Source: Bugula neritina
Taxonomy: Eukaryota > Bryozoa > Gymnolaemata > Cheilostomatida > Bugulidae
DNA length: 64,000 nucleotides
Direction of reading: 5' to 3'
Assembly (NCBI GenBank): GCA_964035545.1
Contig: OZ037766.1
Location: 30,968,273-31,032,272 of the forward strand
The position numbers and the translations under genes are program-made. Positions 28,031 through 40,182 of this stretch are shown here, piece after piece. The notes below the pieces were generated by a model that saw only the letters and a program-made list of their open reading frames with translations, was not told the DNA's origin and did no database searches. Within the stretch, counting starts at the first letter, position 1. Every line of letters begins with the position of its first letter.

Positions 28031-28148
28031 GCAACGTTCTGAGAGACGTAATGTGTGTCCTGCAGCAGTGGAAAATGCTCTCTACACTTGCGAAGGGGAG
28101 ACAATGACTGTTTATTCATTTACAGGCAATAAAACTACAGGAGACTAA

Positions 28149-28523
28149 CTTGGCCTTATGTGTCTGCAGTCTGTTTTCTAGTTTTCAAAACTTTCAAATA
28201 ATGTTGACGTTATAGTTTTAACTGTTACAAGGACTGCTTTTATATACAAATAGAAACTAATTTGTTCTTTTATAAGTCAATGTAATTTGTGACTTACTAA
28301 TTATACTTCCCAAAGCTGCATGTTCTTATATATATATAGTATATCAAAATTTATTCTAAAGACGTTAATGAATATGAGTCAACCCTATGACGTATATGTT
28401 CGTTATATAGTAAAGCAAATATTATATATCGTATTTTATATAAAATAAAATATAATATGTTATTATATAATCTGACATAATACTATGGATTAGATCATAT
28501 ATCATTGTAAATCATGTATTATA
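28149..28523. other. B 3' flank
   Basis: AT-rich sequence aligning with the flank of gene C at 38002-38390 until the TIR element begins. No gene. The C flank continues without an element, giving an empty site. Confidence 0.5.
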
Positions 28524-29358
28524 GGGGTAACGAGGAGGGGGGCATAACACCTGTTTTTCAAGTTAATAATTCAATAATCTTCAGTCTAAATGCTGCATCT
28601 GTTGTCTATTACAGGTACCAGTCTTTTGTTTCTATCTATCTCACAACTTTTAGAATAATGACATTTTCATAGCAATGAAAACGGCCCATTGTGCCCTGGT
28701 ACTGGGGTACAATGGGCCACTGGGTGGGACACAACAAATATATTGAAACTTTGTTGATTTGGTCGCATCTAATCTTTATTTAATTAGGATACACAAATAT
28801 AAATAAAAATAATTCTTCAGATCTACAGCAAAAATCATGTTTTAACTGTACAGTTTGTACCACCACAGATAGCAAGGGGAGGCAAAATCAAAAGCACATG
28901 ACCATTTCTACGGCACCATTTTTACTATACCTACTGCTTAGAACTGAATTTTTTTTTCTATCTCCACTTCACAGGAACGATTTCATCAGCAAAAACTTTA
29001 GTAACATGTACTACAACATTCCGAGTGGATTTTTTTATGAACTGTAGCTGAGGTGCATGGCTGAGGTTTGTGACTGGAGTACGGAAGAGAGAGGGGAGAG
29101 CAAATGAGCAAATTACAATTTATTTTAGTCAAATACATGTATATTCCCTCAATGATATAATGTATAATGAATATCATATGGCTATCCAATAGTAGCAACA
29201 GCAGAGTTTTTTGCATGATGTACAAAATGGCAAAGCTCTAACCTCACCAAATGTATAAAGGCCTTTTAGGGGAGCTCCACCTTGTGGTTTGGTAGTCTTA
29301 CCATGATGGCTTTGGTACTTTACAAAAAGGTCAGAAATGGCTATATCTATAGATTTTA
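28524..29358 (+). mobile_element. truncated copy 1 of the 1.3-kb TIR element
   Basis: Starts GGGGTAACGAGGAGG after a TA, like the left ends at 53277 and 62252, and follows them for about 835 bp, including the palindrome at 28683-28718. It lacks about 33 bp near the left end relative to the other copies. It stops at ATAGATTTTA, where the other copies continue for about 470 bp, and is fused there to the A-tail remnant. The right TIR is missing. Confidence 0.8.
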
Positions 29359-30128
29359 TTGATAATGTGACCCTTAAGGAAGATGATAACTCTTCAGAAA
29401 TTTTAGCCATCTCTTCTAAAGACGGACATGTATATCAGCAGAGTAAAACTTACAAGGAGAAAACTAAATCAAATGGATTTGCAATTGGATTTTCCGATTT
29501 GGCAGTTATTTTGGCTGCCTTCTGTATTTTATTTGTCACTTGGAGACTTTTTAAAATTAGGTAAACATGTAGTTGATAATTTTGTTGATAGATTTGAAGT
29601 TTATACTAAATACTTGGTCTAAACTCTGTTGCCCATATAGTATTGCCGCATTTACTGATTGCAACTTTTACTGTTTAGCACATCAAACAAATTAGTTTGA
29701 GAACTCAGCTGGTAATTATTTTTGGGTTGGAGGGTTCATTCAGTGCTCTTACTCAGAATTTTTTTCTTTTATAAACTATGTTGGTGAATTTCAATGAACT
29801 ATATTAGTTATACATCTATCTATTTGTTATTATATGCTGCAGTGAAAAATACTGAATAGTTGGGAGATATTTTTTTCCCTCAGCCATTTGTTGAAAGCTT
29901 GCAGTGCAGCAGTAGAGAACTAACCCCACTCTATAAATTCAGCTTTGTGCTGTAGTATAAACAGTATTGCTCTGTGCTATGTTCTTATTGGCTTATTCAG
30001 TTGTGCATAACTTATGTAGGAAGCGAAGAGGTCAGTGTGCAGTGACTGTAAGCAATGCTCTCTACAGCAGTGAAGGCCAAATTATGACTGTCTACTCATT
30101 TAAAAGCACTAAACCCTCAGAAGAGTAA
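29359..30128 (+). pseudogene. orphan TM and tail exons derived from gene A
   Basis: 29359-29560 encodes DNVTLKEDDNSSEILAISSK, a TM segment with an added Asp (GFAIGFSDLAVILAAFCILF) and WRLFKIR, ending at AG|GTAAAC. 30020-30128 encodes the tail with NALYSSEGQIMTVYSF and a stop. There is no ectodomain of its own; the upstream side is transposon. Frames are open, so it could serve as an alternative 3' cassette for B: an AG at 29334-29335 in the transposon part is in the phase-1 register of the CCP exons, though it lacks a pyrimidine tract. Most simply it is a duplication remnant. Confidence 0.75.
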
Positions 30129-32230
30129 ACTCTATCTTATATGATTTCACTGTAACTACTTAGCATTAACTACCAGAAAAGATGAATTGAGAGCTTAAAT
30201 TGCACTTCTACGTACGCTCTAATATAGTAAAACTTACCATGATAAATGCAGTAAGAATATGTTTATAATTACTTTATAGGGGTAGCTAATAAGATGCTGA
30301 ATATTTTTGTAACATAATATATTATTGTATAGTCAAAGTAGCATCGATAATATTGAGCATGGCAAAATGCAAATGATGGTAAACACTTTTCTGCTTTAAA
30401 TTTCATATGAAACTTAAAAATTGCTGAAAAAGCTTGCAGGCAAATATAAGCAGTTGCATTGTAGTTTCTTTTACTTAAGTCAAGAATTATTAATGTCTGA
30501 ACATGTTATAGCTGTGAGCTAAGCTACTGTCTTGAATTGCTTTAATATAGTTGTTTGAGAAGTCATGCAAGCAGCCTAATATACTGCTGACTTAAATCCA
30601 AGTATATCTATTTTTGCTTTCTAATATAAGCATTTTGAAACTAGTATAATATTTTGAGTCTGTATACTTTAAACTACAATTTATATGCATTGCATGCTAC
30701 ATTTATTGAACCGTAACATTGTTTTTGGGTATACCATACCTGATGCTTTTTATGCATGTGGCATAGTATTGCAATAATTATGGTTTGATATGTGATTTAA
30801 TATGATATATAATATGCTGTAATATAATGATAAAAATGTGATACATTCTAGATATAAAATGTAATCGTGCATGAAAAAATATTAAATAATTTGATATGAT
30901 ACTATTGATGAGCTTAGAAAAATTAGCAAATAGACTCGCAATAGTTGAACTTTGAACTTGGAGCATTCAGCCTATACTCTCTCGGACTACACACTCTCTC
31001 AGACTATATACTCTCTCAGACTATATTACACTCTCTCAGTATATATATACTCTCTCAGACTATATTACACTCTCTCAGTATATATATACTCTCTCGGACT
31101 ATACACTCTCTCAGACTATATACTCTCTCAGACTATATTACACTCTCTCAGTATATATACTCTCTCAGACTATATATACTCTCTTAGACTATATACACTC
31201 TCTCAGACTATATTACACTCTCTCAGACTATATTACACTCTCTCAGTATATATATACTCTCTCAGACTATATTACACTCTCTCAGTATATATATACTCTC
31301 TCAGACTATACGCTCTCTCAGTCTATATACTCTCTCAGACTATATTACACTCTCTCAGTATATATATACTCTCTCAGACTATATTACACTCTCTCAGTAT
31401 ATATATACTCTCTCAGACTATACGCTCTCTCAGTCTATATATACTCTCTCAGACTATACGCTCTCTCAGTCTATATACTCTCTCAGACTATATTACACTC
31501 TCTCAGTATATATATACTCTCTCAGACTATATTACACTCTCTCAGTATATATATACTCTCTCAGACTATACGCTCTCTCAGTCTATATAGCATATACTCT
31601 CTCAGACTCCTATAAATCTCTACTCCATGAAAATAAGTGAAAAAACTGCTTTTGCTTGAAAAGCTATGGCAACATCATTATGCTCAAGTGATCGCATGAA
31701 CTCATAGTGTCCTTCATCAAAAATAGTTTGAGTAGAGATAGGGGAATCCCTAACATTGGCTGTAATCTCTATGTTACAAAACATTTAATTGCTGCAAAAT
31801 CAATTTGAACAAATTCGATTGTTTCGGTTTTAGATTATTTCTGATATAGTTGGAACGAAACAGTAAGATGTATGATCATTTAAATAATATGGGGATTAAG
31901 GGTTTTGTTTCATAACATTATATATTCTAATTGTTCTTTTATTATTTTGCACCATGACAAGTAGAAATGTGAAAATTACAAGTGTTGTGTTCAAAGCTAA
32001 CCCAACAAATTCCACATTCTTGGCGACTCCCCCTCAGATATTTGGTTTAAAATAAATCCACCCCTCTGAACACTGCTACGATGATGATTCACAGAATATT
32101 ATAATAATTGCAAAAGCCAAATTTGTTGCTAATGTAGTTATATATTAGCTGCAGTATTGATAATTTAGTAAAGCAGTAAATAAGTCCTTTTAGTCTTTTC
32201 TAGAAAACCAATTTAGTAAGAACACCTTGT
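30129..32230. other. spacer upstream of gene C
   Basis: Diverged copy of 18801-20325, interrupted by the minisatellite at 30971-31605. No additional gene seen. Confidence 0.6.
30971..31605. repeat. CTCTCTCAGACTATA minisatellite, higher-order about 39 bp
   Basis: Units such as CTCTCTCAGACTATATTACA alternate with CTCTCTCAGTATATATATA. The aligned place in the A-B spacer (about 19640-19680) has only a single related stretch (CATGCAGTCTACTATACTCC), so the array expanded after the segmental duplication. The long open frame across it is a consequence of the repeat. Confidence 0.9.
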
Positions 32231-32857
32231 ATGGTAATGGAACTTTTAGTGCTTGCTGGAATTCTGATTATACAGCCAACTCTTGGTGAGTTCAACTAAA
32301 TTCTACAATTCATTATGACAATTCTAAGTGTCTTCATATGTAAGTTGTGCATCTTATTATTACTATCCTATCTATGAGTGTAACACAAATATTTATATGA
32401 AAATATGGTGTATCTAGGTTAACATTTGGTATATGCATAATTGATTCAACAATATATCAATGATATCTTCATGTTGCATTACTTTCTGTATAATTATTGT
32501 TTATCTGTTCACATGTAGAAATTTTATTTACTTTATGTTTAAAATTTGTTGAAGAATCTCATGAGGCACACCATTTTTAACAAGCAAAGATGATATGTAC
32601 ACCCTACTGCTTACTCTATGAGGCTGATCAAATCTGTTTTTATATAAAACTGGTTGATAAATTTGTTGTATATAAGAGTGATAAATTTCAATAGCCCAAG
32701 ATCCAATAGTTTTAGTTTGAGGCGGATATGAGGTTTTTCATGAGCATTTTTTGACTTGCTACATTTCTTACATGTCTTACCCTAATCTATAAGTTGCTGT
32801 ATTGTTAGCATTCACCTATGTAATATGGTATAAGAATTTAACCACCTGCAGTCCATA

Positions 32858-32923
<66 letters not shown>

Positions 32924-35900
32924 ATATTATAAAATTTAAATTGAAAAGCTCTACCATCTTGTTTTACTAGGTATGGTTTCTAGCCAGCCATGTGGGGACC
33001 CACCAACAGTGTCTAATGCTACTGTAGAGGTTAATGAGACAGCGGTACCCTACGTTGCTGCCAGGTACACATGTGATGCTGCCAATGGATACGTGCTGAC
33101 AGGAAATGACACCATCTACTGCTTTAATGCCTTTCAAATGAATATATGGAGTTCATCACAGTTTACATGCACAAGTAATGGATTACTATAATAATTTCTG
33201 TAAATTCCAGAACTTTTCTCAATAAATGCTGTGGACTTCAGTATATTAGAAAGTGGAAGCTGAGCAACTCTGAGTATTCATCGTATTGTTATATTTTACT
33301 ATATTGTTATGTATTATTTATAATGCTAATAAATACTAATTCCTATATTCTAACCATCTTTACTGCATTAAAAAAGCTGAATTTTAAAAATACCATAAAT
33401 AGATCATTAACCTGAGCAGTATTAATTAGTTGAATGGCCAGTTTTTCTTGTTGTTTGTTAGAATAAATTAGAATATACAACTTTGAACGTTGACTCTTTT
33501 TTATTTTTAGGGATAAAATGCTCTGAGGACCCTTATGCAGACAGCAATCACACAACAACTAATTTTCAGACAACCAGCACTGAAAGCTACAGAGATTTCA
33601 TTGAGGATTACCGTTATGGTTACAATCATCAATCTAACAGTTATGGATATTGGATTACCAGTTACCGCATGGCTGTACAGAGCAAAAATGTGTAAGCATT
33701 TGAACATATACACACACATTAGTAATAAAAAATGCAGCATGAAAAAATACTCTTGTTTGATGAAACTATGAAATACACATGACTGCAGTCATGTGTGTCA
33801 AATGCAGCAGAGAGAATTGTGCTAAAATCACAATTTTATTCCAATAACAGAAGTTATTTTTAGCAGTTGAATATAAGTACCTATATAGTCTGGCCTATTA
33901 TTCTTCTTCTATTTGGGCTACACTCATTTATAGCTATGCATTCAGCATAATTCAGAGCAAAATAAAGTTCTACACACATCACTTCTAATTATAATAAGCA
34001 AACTATAGAAGTTTCTCTGACATGCCATCATTTAACGGTGACATTCATTTTGGAGGTTTTTATCAATAATACAATAGTTATTTTGCATTATAGGTACTAT
34101 GGACAGAATATAACCAGTTACTGTAAAACTGGCTATGAGCACCCTGATAGATCTACAAATGCTTCAGTTGAATGTAGTATTAACGGGACGTGGATCTACC
34201 CACCCACTGAGTGTCAAAGTGAGTACATCAACGCTCATGCAGCCTATCTATAGCTGCTAATGGATATAACACAAATATATCAATGTACATCCCATATCAT
34301 TATTTTAGAAAAGGATTGTGGCACAGTAGAAAATATGACAGGAGTGGTATGCGACGTTCCATCTACAGTGTACCAAAGTGTGGCTAGGTGCAGATGTAAA
34401 GATGGTTATGAGAGAAAATATTCTTATTCTTACCAAAGAACGTATACAGACAACTCTTTCACAATGACTTGTCGCTCCAATAGCCAATGGAGCCAGCCAG
34501 ATGACGGTAGACAAAATAGTTGCACCAGTGAGTAACTTATGTGCCAGCTAAATTAAAGTTCTGTCAAAACTGCAGTGAGAAAAGAATTAACTGACTATAT
34601 AAATGTTAATATAATTATTAAACATTGAGCTTTTCTGCAATCATGTGATGTCTTCTCCATTAGTGAGGTCTGTGTTGGGTTGTATGAACTCGGGCTATTC
34701 ACACAAGCTCACAACTAAAGCTTATTGTTTCCTAAAGCTTTATTCAAGTTATCACATCAAAGGACATAATTTCAGAAACAACACTAATTGACTTCTTTCT
34801 AATTTAACTTTTCTTTTTATATAAGAAAGCAAAAGTGAAAAAACATGTAGAAAGAAGTTTCAGCTGAAAGCTTTTATAAAACACCTATTGCTTAACTGAA
34901 TAGTCAAATTTGCGATTTTAGCAAAATGATTTGTTTTACCAGAACTTTTATGATCTTTGACAGGAGTACAATGTCCTGCACTGAGACAAAATATACCGAA
35001 CATGGTCTCATTAAACTACACTGGGACAAGCTTTGAAGATACAGCTCTGTACACATGCATACCAGGATATGAGACTAATATTACTGGGAGTATTTGGTGT
35101 CGAGCTAACAAAACCTGGTCCAGCTCTGTTAGCTGTGTTCGTGAGTTTTCAATGAATGTATACATATTGAGAGTTGAAATCAACAGACATGGGAACTTTA
35201 TCTAAGTGAGTTGCTGCAACAGAACTTGACATTCTTTTTATATTTCTATTGCAGGTAAAGATTGTGGATCACCTCCTATTTTGCCAAATGGTTATGTAAC
35301 ACACTACGTCTACACAGCAACCTTTCAATCTAATGTCACATACGGCTGTAGCAGAGGCTATATATTAGATGGAGCCTCTACTATCACATGCAGTGAGGAG
35401 GGAGTGTGGACCACGCCCCCAATTTGCCATAGTGAGTTGATTTCAGACCAATAAATTGTATTCAGTCACGTAAAAGCATATATAGAATTGTTGCAGTTTG
35501 CACTCAAAGAAACAAACTGTAGCAAATATGATCTTAAATATTCCTTTGGTAATGTTTCATTAAACTTAAGATGAGTTTTATTTTAATTCTTACTGTACGA
35601 AAAAGACAGCTAAGTCCTATAACATCTGATAATTAAAACTTTTTTCAGGAATAAGATGCAATGAACCACCAAAAATCCAAAATGGCCGCCGGCATGTTGG
35701 TGGCCATTATTATGGAGATTCAACGATGTACGAGTGTGATATTGGCTATCTTCTGTCTGGAAACTGTTCCATCTCCTGTCAGTTTGACGGGCACTGGTCA
35801 GCCAAACCTGAGTGTCATGGTAGGTGTGCAAGTGTGAATGCCATCTCTTTACTATCATAACTTAAAGGTCTCTGAGTTGCAAAGTTTAAAGAACAACACT

Positions 35901-38001
35901 GACAAGTCAGGAATTGCTTTATAACTCATTAGTTGTGGTTCAACGATCTGGGTGGCTCATAACATTTTACTTTGTAAAATAGCACACAACACAGTTACTT
36001 GCATAAATTTGAAATGAACCTAAACTTGGCCATCTTCCACACTTTAGTACACAGCAACAGCTTTTGTATATAAAGTTTTTTTTGGAACTTTCAATTTTGA
36101 CTTGAGTAAAGACAATGAAGCAATTTTTAACTGAGCAGAATAAAATCAGAATAGATATTCATTAGTTTTCTATCCTTAATGTTGGTAAACCAATGCTTGT
36201 ATTATTGTTTACTATCTTTAAAGACCGGATGTTCTGCTGCTAAAATGGAATATCTCCAATTAGGCACTAAATATGTATGTGAAACTAGCTATCTGGTTTT
36301 TATCATGTTGACCTTTTACACTTTAGCTGTTGGTTTCAAAATGGTCACAGCTGGTTGAACAATCACACAGCTAGTCAGACGTGTACTGCTGAAACATATT
36401 GTTTAATAAAGTGGGAAAACATAATATAAGCTGCCATATATAATTTTAGTTGTATCTTGTGGGCGGCCACCCTATGTCGGGCATGGCTCCTTCAAAGTGA
36501 CTTCTGGGTATAAGTTCACAGATCATGTGGAGTACACGTGCTTCAATGACTTTATGTTAAATGGAGTGAACTTTGCAGTCTGCTTATCTAACGGTAGCTG
36601 GAGCAAGCCACCCTCGTGCCTTCCAGCTGCAAGGAGTGCAACAGCTCAAATACCCCCTTCAAGTTTGTTGGCTTCTACTGCAGCTACTTTCCCGATGATC
36701 AAGTCAACTGCAGCACCGAGTAGAGCTGTATCAGGTGACAAACCTTCTGGTCATCCTTGTAATATCTCTTCATAGTATTAGAGGATAAAAATCAACTCTG
36801 TTTCTTTTATCCAATTGTCCAATCAAGAAAATTGTAAATCTTTTTAGAAACTGAAAGAACAATCTCTTCCATATCAATCACCATAAAGACTCATGAGAGA
36901 ACAACCAAAGCCCAGACCGACACCGATCACATTTACAATACCTTCGGTTTGACAAGAAGCAGTCAGGAGAGTAAATCTGAACAGTATGCTAGCTTACCGA
37001 CCAGTCAAGTACATAAAAGCCTTGCTTTCAAACACAGTTCTGCTAAAGGCTCCACCATAAGTGGGTCTCATCAAAGCGGGCTAATTGTTGGGATTTCAGT
37101 CTTAGCGGTCGTCCTCTTAGTTGTGTTGATTGCTATAGGAGTCCGTAAGACACTGAAAGCAAGGTTAGTGTGCAGTGTTCATGGTAAAAGTGACACAGAA
37201 AAAATTAGCACTAGTAAAAATGGTACAAATAGAAAAGTAGGTAAAATGGCACACTGGTGTTGAATTTGCCCAAACTTTCATCTCCAAACCCAAACCTCAA
37301 TATTGAAAATGTGCCAATTTTATCTACTTTCCCATTTGTGCCATTTTTGCTGTGACATTTGTCACAGTGTGTTATTTAATTTACCTGCCTTTTTATTTGT
37401 ATGATTACTACCTGTGCCACTTTTACTTGTGCCATTATTACCTGTACCAATATTACCTGTGACATTTTACTGTGCCATCTTACTGTGATGTTTTCACCTA
37501 AAATCGAGTGTGCAGTAGGTTTCATTTTTCTTTTTTTTCAAAACACATAAAATTTGACTGATTAAATTTCTTCAATCTTTGCAGCTTTTATACAACATTC
37601 AAAAAATTACTGTTGGTATTCAAGAGTGGTTTTATGCTATGATACTTTGAGTATACTCACACTATAACGTATGATTTGGCTTAAAACAAATCTACCATAC
37701 ATATAAGCATAAATATCGTATAATTTCTGAGGTAATAATATTTACATCATTTGCTTACCTAAAAAATATTCGTCAATATTTCATTTTCACAAGAATTTTA
37801 CTCTTGTAGAGCAGGATCGAAAAATATTAATATTTTAGGTAATACATTAATTTGTTTTATATGTTTTATGCTATTTCTAGAAGGCAACGTGCTGAGAGAC
37901 GTAATGAGTGTCCTGCAGCAGTGGAAAATGCTCTCTACACTTGCGAAGGGGAGACAATGACTGTTTATTCATTTAAAGACAATAAAACTACAGGAGACTA
38001 A
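32231..38001 (+). CDS. Sushi gene C: seven-CCP type I membrane protein
   Basis: Exons: 32231-32285 (signal MVMELLVLAGILIIQPTLG), 32971-33174, 33511-33691, 34094-34218, 34309-34527, 34964-35140, 35255-35431, 35649-35819, 36450-36734, 36848-37163, 37881-38001. Phases close to 676 aa. Seven CCPs (CCP2 split over two exons) are followed by a Ser/Thr-rich stalk, the TM GLIVGISVLAVVLLVVLIAI and a tail with RRQRAERR and NALYTCEGETMTVYSF. CCP6 has an extra Cys within GNCSISC. Sister of B by most exons and introns, but CCP5 is nearly identical to A's. The last acceptor is a TAGAAG tandem site, so 37881 and 37884 are both usable. Intact; ligand unknown. Confidence 0.85.
32862..32921. repeat. (TA)n microsatellite in intron 1 of gene C
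   Basis: Pure TA run about 50 bp upstream of the CCP1 exon, just before its acceptor. Confidence 0.9.
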
Positions 38002-40182
38002 CCACTATTTAGCTCTTTGTATATCCATCAGTTTCAGTCAGTTTTCAAGTCTGGGAAACTTTTAAATAATGCTGACATGTTATAATTTTAAGCATTAAAC
38101 TGGTTCAACCACTACTTGTCTATGCATACATACACAAACTAATTAACTGCTCTATCATGCTTTTATCAAAATGTAACTTGTGATTTATTAATTATAATAT
38201 TTTGCTATGCTGTAAGTTCACTATAAGTAAGGAAAATATTTTATATCATACTTTATAGAACATGTTATTTAATGTATCATAATATAATATAATATGATAT
38301 ACAATATAAACTATTATATAAGATAGTATAATATATGGTAACAAATTTTGTGTATTAGATTACATAATATATCAGACAATATTATATAATTATAATATGA
38401 AGTTTCCAATGTTCAATTTACTGCAGTTATAACCTTTTTCATAGTTTTGTTATTGTGTAGAGAATATCGTTAAGCTCAGTGCAATTCCAAACAGTTTTCA
38501 TAATGCATAAAATCTATTATCATAAACTTACAAGTTTATCAAAAGAATATTTTTGATTTGTAAAGTCAATTAGCCAAAATAAATTAACAGCTGCATGAAA
38601 TATATTTTTAAAAAGATTTCATACAATTATTATTTGAAAAAAGCCCATCACAGAAGTGGAATTTGCATGTTTATTTATTGCTTATGTGTGTAATAATATT
38701 ATAATTTATCAAATTTTTTGAACTCAACAATCGACAGTTTAAATTGCAAAAAACTACTTTTTAGAGTTGAGTTTTTTCACAAAGTAGACAAGTCCTAGAT
38801 TTATCAAATATTTATTAATTTTCTTATAAACATAAAGCTAGAAAGTGAATAATGCTTGAAGTAAGTAATTGTCTGCTCTTGTGATGCCATTGAGTGCATA
38901 AAGTTATATTCATCAAAACACTTACAATAAAAATCCTATAGCTATAAAAGCTCATGCAGGTTTATAGTCACCATCCCTGTGAGAAACCCCTGATATAAAG
39001 GGTTTTTGTTCAATTGGGCTAAGGACTTGTTTAAACGTGGCACAGGAGCAATTATGACTGGATGCTCCACCTAACATCATCAATAGCGATAAGACAGTTT
39101 TGTATTCATCCACTTAAATCTTATTTATAAATTAAGCAGTTTGCATGTGTTAGTTATATAACTATATATATATATGCGTTTATACATATATCTACATACT
39201 TTTAGTTCAAATTGTAAAGTGATTATTCATGCAGATTGCATAATCATTACTTATAGAGTCTCAAAGAAAGCACCCATATTGATATGTTTATCAACAAATT
39301 TTAGAGGAGGTTGAAAATGGTTTGCTAAAATTATATTTCAGATTATTTTGCCCTTCCAATAATATAAGAATGTAAATAAGTTAGAAATGCAGCTTTTAAC
39401 GTTGTCATTCAATCAAACCCTTATATAGTTTGATTAGGGATACAAACCAAATTCCGTTGCAGGTTGCATAGCAACTACACAAACCCTGTAATTGATAAGT
39501 AGACACGTCTGCATTGATATCACCTTTAAGGTAGGCTTAAAACCACTCATGTTTGATCGTGGTAAGATTATCTAAATTGTTTTCTGTTTGCAAAAAACTA
39601 GATACAGCTTTGTTTGATTGAGACTCACATAGCCCAAGCAAATGCACCCCTGGTTGATTATATAATTTTGTACCTTAAAATTGATTTTGCTCATTGTATG
39701 TACAGTGAATAACTTTCAGTATACATGGCTAGGGCCAGCAATAAGTATAGCAAAGAATTTCTCATTCTGATTGCTAAGTTTTATTATGCACTTTACTCAA
39801 ATACAAAGATATGAATTCAGTTTATCTCTATAATATATGACTAAAGCATATAAATTTACATTCCCACATTGCGCTATAATAGATTGTTCCATGTTGTGGT
39901 ATTAAAATTACCAGTAGACAACTTGGGAAAGTTTAAACGTAATTCATTTAAAAAGGCTGCTAGCTAGCTGTTAGATATAAGCTTACAAAAATAAGTCTGA
40001 ATAAAATGTGGCATTGTGCTAATAGCTTGGAAGTGTGAACAAAATAAACTCATTTGCATGATGTAGTTTTAAGCGTAATATTTACATAAAATAAAAGCAA
40101 TATTTTGCTGCTTTTAGGATACAAAACTAGCTCCAGCGGTTTCACCATCTTAATACAGTTATAAGCTATTAAATTATAAGAC
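38002..40182. other. intergenic, sushi cluster to Ly6 cluster
   Basis: AT-rich. The first 390 bp align with gene B's 3' flank. A truncated SINE-like body lies at 38951-39095. No ORF or RNA gene with supporting features. Confidence 0.5.
38951..39095 (-). mobile_element. SINE body, truncated copy
   Basis: Aligns with 49323-49455 (shared blocks: GTTTATAGTC, GGCACAGGAGCAATTATGAC, TGGATGCTC, CTAACATCA). The tRNA-like head seen in the 49-kb copy is missing or decayed here. Confidence 0.65.

Larger units (their letters stand above)
25346..28148 (+). pseudogene. stranded stalk/TM and tail exons of gene B
   Basis: Exon 25346-25649 (ETERTISS stalk, then GLVVGVAVLAAVLFVVLVAI as TM, ending at AG|GTAAGT) and exon 28031-28148 (tail, CPAAVENALYTCEGETMTVYSF, stop at 28146) are still open and have a good splice pair between them. 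They match gene C's last two exons. Only the upstream acceptor of the first exon is lost, so their connection to the ectodomain is doubtful. Intact frames argue for recent loss or for an alternative acceptor. Confidence 0.6.
18060..28520 (+). repeat. segmental duplication unit 1 (A 3' end, spacer and gene B)
   Basis: Starting at the codons for NVTLK in gene A's last large exon, this block aligns in order with 29361-38390: the TM exon, tail exon, intergenic spacer, the signal-peptide exon and all following sushi exons. Introns as well as exons match, showing DNA-level duplication. End points are approximate. Confidence 0.85.
29361..38390 (+). repeat. segmental duplication unit 2 (A-tail remnant, spacer and gene C)
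   Basis: Partner of 18060-28520. Spacer differences include the expanded minisatellite at 30971-31605 and a shorter intron before the last exon of C. End points are approximate. Confidence 0.85.

Noticed and set aside
30952-31590. 212-codon open frame (LYTLSDYI repeats)
   Set aside because: Pure minisatellite read in frame; several frames are open for the same reason.
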